DNA of 43,534 nt from a virus. Numbering within the stretch: the stretch's first letter is position 1; each line of letters opens with the position of its first letter. A program made the position numbers and the translations under genes. Below, piece after piece: positions 37,816 to 43,534 of this stretch. The stretch is taken from positions 1 to 43,534 of IMG/VR virus record IMGVR_UViG_3300025030_000198; one strand, written 5' to 3'. The notes below the pieces were generated by a model. The model made no database searches. It was not told where the DNA came from and was given only the letters and a program-made list of their open reading frames with translations.

Positions 37816-38669
37816 TTAATGTGGTCCTTAAACTTCTTTGAGAGGTAAGAAACTATGCCAGATACACTAATATCATTTCCAATTTTATTTTTATTTTTTC
37901 TAACTATCCTAGAAAAATTTTCGACTATTCTCATACCTATGTCTGTTCTATTTATATCATTTATCTCAGCTTTTATTTTATCAACAACTCCTATACCATC
38001 TAATTTATTCAAGAGATTTAAATTTTCTTTATCGAGTTGGTCATAATCCAACATAATTAAATCTATCAAATTTTCTAGGAGTTTCTTTTTCGATGCCACT
38101 TCTATAGATTTTCTTTTATTGTGTAATATAAAATTTTGTTCGTTGTCATATAAAAAGAGTTGAATCTTATTTATGTCACAAATCTTTTTAATTCCTTGAA
38201 CTCTATTTGTAAAATTAACTCTTTCCACATAGCTATCTATATCAGCCATAAAAATATGAACTTCTTTGATAAATTTTGTAGCATCTTCTATAATAGGAGT
38301 TGTGTGATATAATCTATCTTCGTTCTCATTATAGGTAAGATATTCCTCGGTGCTATTGTTTTTGTTGTATCTTTTGTCTTTGTGGTAATTAACTGGTTTT
38401 CCTTTAAATCTTTTATTCAATAAGTCGCCATCAATGACAATATTAACACTACCATTCTTAATTTTATTTCTGTTATATCCACCATGTTTAACTCTGGACA
38501 TACTCAGGAAATAATCATAATCGGGATGAAGACTGTCTTCAGTTGATCCTAATGAGGTAGATAATCTAAATTTATTCTCCATTAAAATATTATTTAATTT
38601 TTTTATATCTGTGAAATGATATAACACTGAAGATAAAGTTTCTGTTAATTTGAAAGTTATTTTAGCCAT
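37812..38669 (-). CDS. DarT-like ADP-ribosyltransferase candidate with packaging-type N-terminus
   Basis: 285 residues. MAKITFKLTETLSS ends an LTE prohead-protease-type site. The next segment VLYHFTDIKKLNNILMENKFRLS (His18), YFLSMSR (54-59), KHGGY, IDGDLL and ENEDRLY (115-121, potential catalytic Glu) follows the order of DarT/DUF4433-like ADP-ribosyltransferase folds. The C-terminal 110 residues are helical and unrecognised. A GATAAATA site lies 27 nt upstream. By analogy with T4 Alt, a late-made, packaged and injected ART is plausible, but this is inference; the transferase activity is also unproven. Confidence 0.6.
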   Translation of the reverse strand: MAKITFKLTETLSSVLYHFTDIKKLNNILMENKFRLSTSLGSTEDSLHPDYDYFLSMSRVKHGGYNRNKIKNGSVNIVIDGDLLNKRFKGKPVNYHKDKRYNKNNSTEEYLTYNENEDRLYHTTPIIEDATKFIKEVHIFMADIDSYVERVNFTNRVQGIKKICDINKIQLFLYDNEQNFILHNKRKSIEVASKKKLLENLIDLIMLDYDQLDKENLNLLNKLDGIGVVDKIKAEINDINRTDIGMRIVENFSRIVRKNKNKIGNDISVSGIVSYLSKKFKDHIK

Positions 38670-38694
38670 TTATAATCCTTAAGTCGTATTTCTA

Positions 38695-38901
38695 TTATTT
38701 ATCACTTAGTTTTGTGAGAGTCGTTTTAATTTCAATAGTCTGAATGAGTCTACCCTTGGTGTCACAGTCAGGACAAGGTTCACAAATAGTTTCGTATTCT
38801 CTATGATGATAATCAACCATTTTTTCGTGACACACTATACCCTTACCTTCACACTTAGGGCAAATGATGATTGATTCTTCTTTAGTTTTCTTAGTAGACA
38901 T
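38695..38901 (-). CDS. DnaJ-type zinc-finger protein
   Basis: 68 residues with CPKCEGKG and CPDCDTKGR, the CxxCxGxG layout of the DnaJ central zinc finger, without a J domain. Likely a small zinc-binding adaptor. TTGAGG precedes the ATG. Confidence 0.75.
   Translation of the reverse strand: MSTKKTKEESIIICPKCEGKGIVCHEKMVDYHHREYETICEPCPDCDTKGRLIQTIEIKTTLTKLSDK
38696..38703 (-). promoter_or_regulatory. Late-type promoter GATAAATA (L7)
   Basis: GATAAATA 27 nt upstream of the ATG at 38669, in the last codons of the preceding gene. A weak TAAGT/ACTTA repeat flanks it and the ribosome-binding region. Confidence 0.65.
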
Positions 38902-38911
38902 TATTTATACC

Positions 38912-39433
38912 TCAAAAATTTCTATGTGTAGGGAAAGGGTAAGCATCGAAATGATTGATAACCTTTTGCTTCTGACCCTCATATCGAATATCAGGATAAA
39001 GAGTTTTGATATTCTTAATCTTCTTAATGATAGTTTTCTCTACTATCTGAGTATTAACTGGCACTTTATCAATGACCACATTCTTAAATTTTACAGGAAA
39101 GAATACCGGAAAGAAACTATCCCTTGGAATATATTTATAGATACCATACTTAATGTATTCTAAGGGTGATGCTGGAACATCAGTTATGATTTCTTTCCAC
39201 TCGGTAATAGTTGTGACTTTAGGAAGAGTCTCAGTTGACTCTTCCTTAGTTGTGGAAGACTCGTAAATATTAGCTAAGAACTCTACAACAACGCCTTCAA
39301 GATAATTATCTAAATAAGTGTTAACCTTATAATTATCTTGAATTTGTTCTTTCTTGATTACTTTTCGTAAAGCATAAGTCGCCACATTTAAAACTTCTTG
39401 TTGAGCTGTAATATCACTATATTTATTTTGCAT
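38912..39433 (-). CDS. Unknown protein
   Basis: 173 residues from ATG 39433 (GGGAG upstream). Helical N-terminus (ITAQQEVLNVATYALRKVIKK) and a central FFPVFFPVKFKNVVIDKVPV segment. Located directly downstream of the helicase. Not recognised; a replication accessory role would be guesswork. Confidence 0.72.
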   Translation of the reverse strand: MQNKYSDITAQQEVLNVATYALRKVIKKEQIQDNYKVNTYLDNYLEGVVVEFLANIYESSTTKEESTETLPKVTTITEWKEIITDVPASPLEYIKYGIYKYIPRDSFFPVFFPVKFKNVVIDKVPVNTQIVEKTIIKKIKNIKTLYPDIRYEGQKQKVINHFDAYPFPTHRNF

Positions 39434-39448
39434 AATCAAATCTCCCTT

Positions 39449-40849
39449 TTAGTCAAACAAATCTTCATCTAACGCCTTATCCTTGAACACCATTTCAACT
39501 TTTTTCTTCTTAGTAACCTTTTTCTCTTTAGCTAATTGTTCAGAGGTTTCTCTGTTGCCATACATCTGCATATCATCATCACTATCATAAATTTTACTCT
39601 TGTCGTGTTCAACCCTAATTGTAAATTTATTATTAACGAATCCACTAAATCTGTTCTTAACTATTTTCCAAATCTGAATATTCTGTTCTCGCAATTCCTC
39701 ATTATAGATAATAGCACAAAGGAGATCGCAGGTGTCCATTAAGCCCTTACTTTCCCCAACGTTTGTGGCATCCATGTCTGTTAACTTAGACGAGTTCCCC
39801 TCTTTGTTAGCCTGAGTCGCGCTGATAATACACAGCTCCCTAGCCACAGCTAGACCTCGAACCTCTTCACAAATACACTTAACCGTTGTATAAGAATTTT
39901 CGTTCGTTACCCTTGAAGACCTCATTAAATTGAGGTAATCGATGATCACCACGGTTGCGTGAAAATTCCGCTTAATCTCTAACTCATCTAATAATGCCTC
40001 AATGTTAAGATTAGTAATTGTTGCCGGGGGATACTCCTTAACAACAATTCTACCTAATGAATCACTCTTAATTTTCTTTAGTCCGGTCTTATATTCTTCC
40101 TCTTCAAGTTTGCTAATGTTGTTAATATATTCATCTAAGAAATTGGCCTCAAATCTTTGTGATATCTTGGCATCCGACATCTCAAGCGTAATATAAAGAA
40201 CGTTCTCACCATTCCTCGCCATGTTAGCCCCTAGAGCAACCATTGACGCAGACTTACCAACTCCTGATCCACCAAAGAAAATACTTAGAGATTTAGTCTC
40301 AAATCCTCCATCGGTTAATTCATCTAATTTTTGTAAGCCTGTTGAGTATTTCTTAATTCTTTTCTGATATGCCTGATATCGATCATCGATAGATTTATCA
40401 TCAAAAATTTCGTAAGAAGAAGATCCTTGAAATGAAATTTGTAATGCCTTTCTCAAGATGTCAGGTATAGCCTCTACTCCCTCACCTTTTTCTTGTAAGG
40501 TAATTGATTTTAAGAGGGCATTACTTAAAGCTCTATCCTGAATCCATTTCTCAGTAAGTTTAACTAAATATTCTTCTGTATAATCAAATGGTGTAGAAAA
40601 CACAGAGTCGATTAATTCTGATACATCCTTATATCCAGTTTCAGATAAATCCTTAACGTTAGCTAGTTCTAATTTTAATGAGGTTAAGGTTGGGAATGCC
40701 TTGTAGGTTGCCATATACTTACGCATTAACTTGAATACATAAGTATCTTCAAATGTTTGGAAATATTCAGCCTTTAAAAATGGCACTACCTTCTTAGCGT
40801 AGCTCTTGTTGTTAACAATTCCAGCAAGCACATGTCTAGCAACAATCAT
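39449..40849 (-). CDS. 41: Replicative DNA helicase, DnaB/T4 gp41-like
   Basis: 466 residues, near T4 gp41 (475). N-terminal helical domain, then the RecA-like core with Walker A GGSGVGKS (193-200) and Walker B VVIIDYLNLM (300-309). It unwinds the fork and works with the primase at 11174. The C-terminus ALDEDLFD recalls the polymerase C-terminus DLDDLF; both may contact a common partner, by inference. It has its own promoter (40882-40910). Confidence 0.95.
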   Translation of the reverse strand: MIVARHVLAGIVNNKSYAKKVVPFLKAEYFQTFEDTYVFKLMRKYMATYKAFPTLTSLKLELANVKDLSETGYKDVSELIDSVFSTPFDYTEEYLVKLTEKWIQDRALSNALLKSITLQEKGEGVEAIPDILRKALQISFQGSSSYEIFDDKSIDDRYQAYQKRIKKYSTGLQKLDELTDGGFETKSLSIFFGGSGVGKSASMVALGANMARNGENVLYITLEMSDAKISQRFEANFLDEYINNISKLEEEEYKTGLKKIKSDSLGRIVVKEYPPATITNLNIEALLDELEIKRNFHATVVIIDYLNLMRSSRVTNENSYTTVKCICEEVRGLAVARELCIISATQANKEGNSSKLTDMDATNVGESKGLMDTCDLLCAIIYNEELREQNIQIWKIVKNRFSGFVNNKFTIRVEHDKSKIYDSDDDMQMYGNRETSEQLAKEKKVTKKKKVEMVFKDKALDEDLFD

Positions 40850-40868
40850 AATTGTCCTTTGATATAAA

Positions 40869-40910
40869 AATCCGTTAGCGCATTATATCACTAACGGATT
40901 CAATTGTAAA
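40869..40910 (-). promoter_or_regulatory. Sigma70-type promoter nested in a terminator, upstream of helicase
   Basis: TTTACA (40905-40910), 17-bp spacer, TATAAT (40882-40887). The -10 lies in the loop of a perfect 10-bp stem AATCCGTTAG/CTAACGGATT (40869-40878, 40891-40900), and the second arm runs into GGATTTTTATATC. Read-through RNA would terminate; RNA started here lacks the first arm. Confidence 0.83.
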
Positions 40911-40955
40911 GCTATTTATTAGATACTAAAATTTAATTTCCATTCTACGTTTACT

Positions 40956-41141
40956 TTAAATTCCTTCTTGGTTAGACTCATCTTTAATCTCCTCGCCATT
41001 CTCACCACATTTACGTAAGCCGAAATTAATGGTTTGTTCTATTTTTTGGCAGGTAAACATCTTACCTTGTTTCAAATATTTACACTCGATATTACAAAAC
41101 ATCTCAGGGGTTAACCCTAATTTATCCATCATCTCTTTCAT
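40956..41141 (-). CDS. Small Cys-containing protein
   Basis: 61 residues with FCNIECKYLKQGKMFTC and a later KCGENG, a possible zinc site. It follows the next gene upstream with a one-base overlap. Function unknown. Confidence 0.65.
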   Translation of the reverse strand: MKEMMDKLGLTPEMFCNIECKYLKQGKMFTCQKIEQTINFGLRKCGENGEEIKDESNQEGI

Positions 41142-41398
41142 TAATCTTTACCTTTCATCTCAAGAATGATATTCTTAAACATATCATATTCGTCGCCAGC
41201 CTTAAAGGTAGTAAATTGTAAATCATTCCTACCAGCTAATCCTAATGACTCGTCAACAAATAATTCTGTTGCCACACAAATTAACTGGTCACTAGGATCT
41301 TCAGTTTCATAGAGGATGAAGTGTTCAATGAACACCCCACCATCACGTTCAACAAAGACTAGGATAGCACTCTTATTTTTCTCTAAGACTTCTTCCAT
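41141..41398 (-). CDS. Small unknown protein
   Basis: 85 residues, alpha/beta (SAILVFVERDGGVFIEHFIL, ICVATELFVDESLGLAGR). Not recognised. Overlaps both neighbours by one base. Confidence 0.7.
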   Translation of the reverse strand: MEEVLEKNKSAILVFVERDGGVFIEHFILYETEDPSDQLICVATELFVDESLGLAGRNDLQFTTFKAGDEYDMFKNIILEMKGKD

Positions 41399-41568
41399 TA
41401 ATCTTCCCCATCATCGTCAGTAAACTTATCTAGACAAGATTTGTTACCAATGGCAATACTTCCTGATTTACAGTATCCTCTTTTATACTCAGTGCGATAG
41501 CTAGTGTTAAGTTTACACTCAGTCATGAAACAAGTAATGTTAGTCTTAGGTAATTTATCAGTTTTCAT
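41398..41568 (-). CDS. Cysteine-rich small protein
   Basis: A 56-residue ORF (MKTDKLPKTNITCFMTECKL...) with four spaced cysteines and an acidic tail. AAGGAAG precedes the ATG, which overlaps the upstream stop. Function unknown. Confidence 0.65.
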   Translation of the reverse strand: MKTDKLPKTNITCFMTECKLNTSYRTEYKRGYCKSGSIAIGNKSCLDKFTDDDGED

Positions 41569-41771
41569 TTTTCTTCCTTCTCAAGTAAAATTACAGTTCT
41601 AACTTCATCCACCCTAACAATAAGAGAGTCGTTGTATTTCTCTGCTAAAGTTATTGCGTCACTAGCTAAATTACAAGTTGAAGTTAGAAAATACTCATCT
41701 AATTTTTCCTCATAAAGCCAAACTTCAAACTTAGAATGAGGTTTGGTGAATTTATCAAATTTATTCATCAT
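41565..41771 (-). CDS. Small unknown protein
   Basis: 68 residues (FEVWLYEEKLDEYFLTSTCN, AITLAEKYNDSLIVRVDEVR), a small alpha/beta fold. Its start overlaps the end of the homing-endonuclease gene. Function unknown. Confidence 0.68.
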   Translation of the reverse strand: MMNKFDKFTKPHSKFEVWLYEEKLDEYFLTSTCNLASDAITLAEKYNDSLIVRVDEVRTVILLEKEEK

Positions 41772-42804
41772 TTAACCCTTTCAGTAAATTATATTGATCT
41801 TCGTGTGACAACCAATATGGGATTTCTATTAATCTAATATTATTTTCTTTACAGTAATCTCTTAATTCTTGATCTCGTTTTTGTTGTTTCTCGAAAGCTT
41901 TCTGACCTCCCCAAAATTCAATTGGTTGGTAGTGTTGTTCACCGTTATATTCTATAAATACTCCATTAACAACGAAATCTATCATATAATTTCTATTGTT
42001 AAATCTTACAGTCAACTTCTTTATATTATCTTCGCCGTATTTTTCTCTCAACCAATTTCTAATTCTAGTTTCATTCTTTAACTTACAATCAGGACACCCG
42101 GTTCCGCGATAAACTTTCTTAGGAACAGCGTCCCACACATTTCCGCATATATCACATCTCCATCTCAGTTTTATTGTACAGTTTACATAATTATCTAATC
42201 TAGTTATATTTCTTCCCTCTAATCTTTTATCCACTTCCGCATTAGTTAATATATTTTTGCCGAAACACTTAGGGCATCTTCTACCCATAAAAATCTTATC
42301 TAACGTGGTATTCCATGTATGATTACAAAATTTACATTGGCAAAGAGTCTTGGTTCTATTAGTAACGTAATCTCCTATCAGCGAGACATCTTTGTCTTTT
42401 AATCTTTCTACTACTTCATCCCTAGTTAATTTTATATTTCCTGCACATTTAGGGCATCCTGTTCCATGTAGAACATTTTCTGGTTTAGCTAACCAAGTGT
42501 GTGAACAGAATTTCTTTAGACATTTAAATTTCACAATTGTTTTGTTATTCACATAGTCGTCAACGAGAACTATATTTCTACTTTTTAGCTTTTCGTTTAT
42601 ACCATCTTTTGTTAGTTTGAGATGTCCAGAACAAGATTTACATCCACCATTATGATACATATTAGCAAATGAAGCTTCATAAATATACTCACACACCAAA
42701 CACTTGAATAAGCCTCTATCTGTTAATTTATCATAATCAGACAGTCTAATTTTATTGAAAGATTTTAATTTTTTGTCCAACTCGTTCAAAGATATTTTTA
42801 TCAT
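41761..42804 (-). CDS. Freestanding homing endonuclease: zinc-ribbon repeats plus Vsr-like nuclease
   Basis: 347 residues. Four tandem units of about 60 residues each combine a helix-type segment (for example LTKDGINEKLKSRNI) with a zinc knuckle pair (CSGH, GCPKC, RCPKC, GCPDC), a DNA-reading array. The C-terminal 110 residues form a Vsr/EDxHD-type nuclease (IDF, FIEYNGEQHY, then KRDQELRDYCKENNIRLIEIPY), the family of I-Bth0305I, which lies in a phage recA gene. Here it sits just after recA/uvsX. Its ribosome-binding site is buried in a 20-bp inverted repeat containing a late-type promoter. Confidence 0.85.
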   Translation of the reverse strand: MIKISLNELDKKLKSFNKIRLSDYDKLTDRGLFKCLVCEYIYEASFANMYHNGGCKSCSGHLKLTKDGINEKLKSRNIVLVDDYVNNKTIVKFKCLKKFCSHTWLAKPENVLHGTGCPKCAGNIKLTRDEVVERLKDKDVSLIGDYVTNRTKTLCQCKFCNHTWNTTLDKIFMGRRCPKCFGKNILTNAEVDKRLEGRNITRLDNYVNCTIKLRWRCDICGNVWDAVPKKVYRGTGCPDCKLKNETRIRNWLREKYGEDNIKKLTVRFNNRNYMIDFVVNGVFIEYNGEQHYQPIEFWGGQKAFEKQQKRDQELRDYCKENNIRLIEIPYWLSHEDQYNLLKGLNDE

Positions 42805-42856
42805 TTGCTACTCCTTAAAAGATGTTTATATTATTTATCTTTTAAGGAGTAGCAAA
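42804..42856 (-). promoter_or_regulatory. Late-type promoter GATAAATA (L8) inside a 20-bp RBS-sequestering hairpin
   Basis: Perfect 20-nt arms at 42804-42823 and 42837-42856, loop 13 nt. The arm nearer the gene holds AAGGAG and ends at the A of the ATG. GATAAATA (42832-42839) covers the loop and the end of the first arm, 28 nt from the ATG. RNA reading through from recA would hide the start; RNA from GATAAATA would begin after most of the first arm. T4 I-TevI, e, soc and 49 are known for the same logic. Confidence 0.85.
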
Positions 42857-42870
42857 ATCTTATTTAATTG

Positions 42871-43534
42871 TTACTCTTCCTCTTCTGTATCTATTTCTAA
42901 AGAATCTTCACTACCAAAGGAATATTTATTTTTGATTTTTACCTGTAAATCGTCCATAATTTCTTTAGTGAAATATTTTCCCATGTTTTTAGCCACTTCC
43001 TTCATCTTAACCTTAGCTCCATCCTTAAAAACAAAACTATGACCTTCCTTATTCACAATACCGAACTCTTCAGCAAAATCCAACATATTACTAAAAGGTA
43101 AAATTCCATCCTTGAAGGAGATATAAACTTTAAATTTACTTCCCTCCCTCATGAATCTTGACTTCTCAACACTACAGGTTATGATAGCTCCAGAACGATT
43201 TTCTCCCTCTTTCATTTGAGCTTTACTGAGAATTATAGACTGGTCAACGGCATAAGTGTAACCGCTGCCACCTCCGCTAACTTGGCGACTATAAAGGTCG
43301 AGTGTGGCATAACTATGATTTACAACAATTAGAGGAGTTTTGGTCAAACTCAGGGGGGCCGTGATAATTCTAAAGACAGATTTGATAATCTTAGCTCTAG
43401 TCATATCGACCTTATCGTTCTCTTCTCTTGCGTCCTTGATTTCTTTATTCGTTGGTAAATTTCCGAGAGAATCTAAACATATCATGTAGTTAGGAGGAAC
43501 AGTTTTATTCTTCTTTGCTTCATCTCTTTGCTCT
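42871..43534 (-). CDS. uvsX: UvsX/RecA-like recombinase, C-terminal part (cut by window edge)
   Basis: The frame is open to the right edge; about 220 residues are visible. PPNYMICLDSLGNL is the Walker B strand, followed by the ATPase core with NHSYATLD, the SGGGSGYTYAVDQSIIL L2-like loop and a C-terminal acidic tail (SLEIDTEEEE) as in T4 UvsX. The Walker A part lies outside the window. It catalyses strand exchange for recombination-dependent replication. The intergenic 42805-42870 contains the hairpin of the homing endonuclease. Confidence 0.92.
   Translation of the reverse strand, partial: EQRDEAKKNKTVPPNYMICLDSLGNLPTNKEIKDAREENDKVDMTRAKIIKSVFRIITAPLSLTKTPLIVVNHSYATLDLYSRQVSGGGSGYTYAVDQSIILSKAQMKEGENRSGAIITCSVEKSRFMREGSKFKVYISFKDGILPFSNMLDFAEEFGIVNKEGHSFVFKDGAKVKMKEVAKNMGKYFTKEIMDDLQVKIKNKYSFGSEDSLEIDTEEEE

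Noticed and set aside
40913-40920. AATAAATA upstream of the helicase
   Set aside because: It is 63 nt from the ATG and lies just upstream of a good sigma70 promoter; spacing does not fit the late-type set.

Overview
This window is a stretch of a large, AT-rich, lytic tailed-phage genome of the T4 superfamily. It carries a T4-type replication and recombination set: family B DNA polymerase (gp43-like), DnaB-type helicase (gp41-like), Toprim primase (gp61-like), FEN-type RNase H and a UvsX/RecA recombinase cut by the right edge. Around these lie ThyX, a cytidine/dCMP-type deaminase, a DRB0094/Rnl5-type RNA ligase, an RlmN-like radical SAM enzyme and many short genes that overlap by ATGA. Every gene I could support is on the minus strand, so transcription runs from high to low coordinates. 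No tRNA, rRNA, CRISPR array or integrase was seen. The host cannot be told from the sequence.

Layout from right to left (direction of transcription). 43534-40956: recA/uvsX, a freestanding zinc-ribbon plus Vsr-like homing endonuclease, and small genes. 40910-33800: helicase, a candidate ADP-ribosyltransferase, RNase H, a metallophosphoesterase and packaged-protein candidates, closed by a terminator. 33765-21845: two DUF932 paralogues, DUF2786, a phosphatase, a deaminase and many small zinc-ribbon proteins. 21840-16890: a solitary TnpB nuclease, a membrane-anchored 3D-domain protein, a deoxyribosyltransferase-like enzyme and a late-type operon of scaffold or internal-protein candidates. 16918-13300: a beta-helix protein, ThyX, an ART-like protein, an acidic core-like protein and a basic core-like protein. 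13350-6349: primase, an HNH endonuclease, RNA ligase and radical SAM. 6340-30: DNA polymerase, a phosphoesterase, a packaged-protein candidate and a beta-helix protein, closed by a terminator.

Two promoter classes can be read directly. Seventeen sites resemble bacterial sigma70 promoters, nearly all TTGAC(A/T) with a 16-17 bp spacer and TATAAT/TATACT. Eight copies of GATAAATA, seven of them 26-33 nt upstream of a start codon, look like T4-type late promoters (T4 consensus TATAAATA). The most striking observation is that many promoters of both classes lie inside an inverted repeat. The promoter -10 occupies the ascending arm or loop, so a read-through transcript would form a terminator or a hairpin hiding the ribosome-binding site, while a transcript started at that promoter would lack the first arm. 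This resembles the logic known for T4 genes e, soc, 49 and I-TevI, but here it also appears with sigma70-type promoters.

The GATAAATA units largely coincide with proteins whose N-termini look like T4 capsid-targeting peptides ending in a prohead-protease site (L/I/F-x-E). One of these is a DarT-like ART candidate, which suggests a set of capsid-packaged, co-injected proteins comparable to T4 Alt and the internal proteins. That part is inference.
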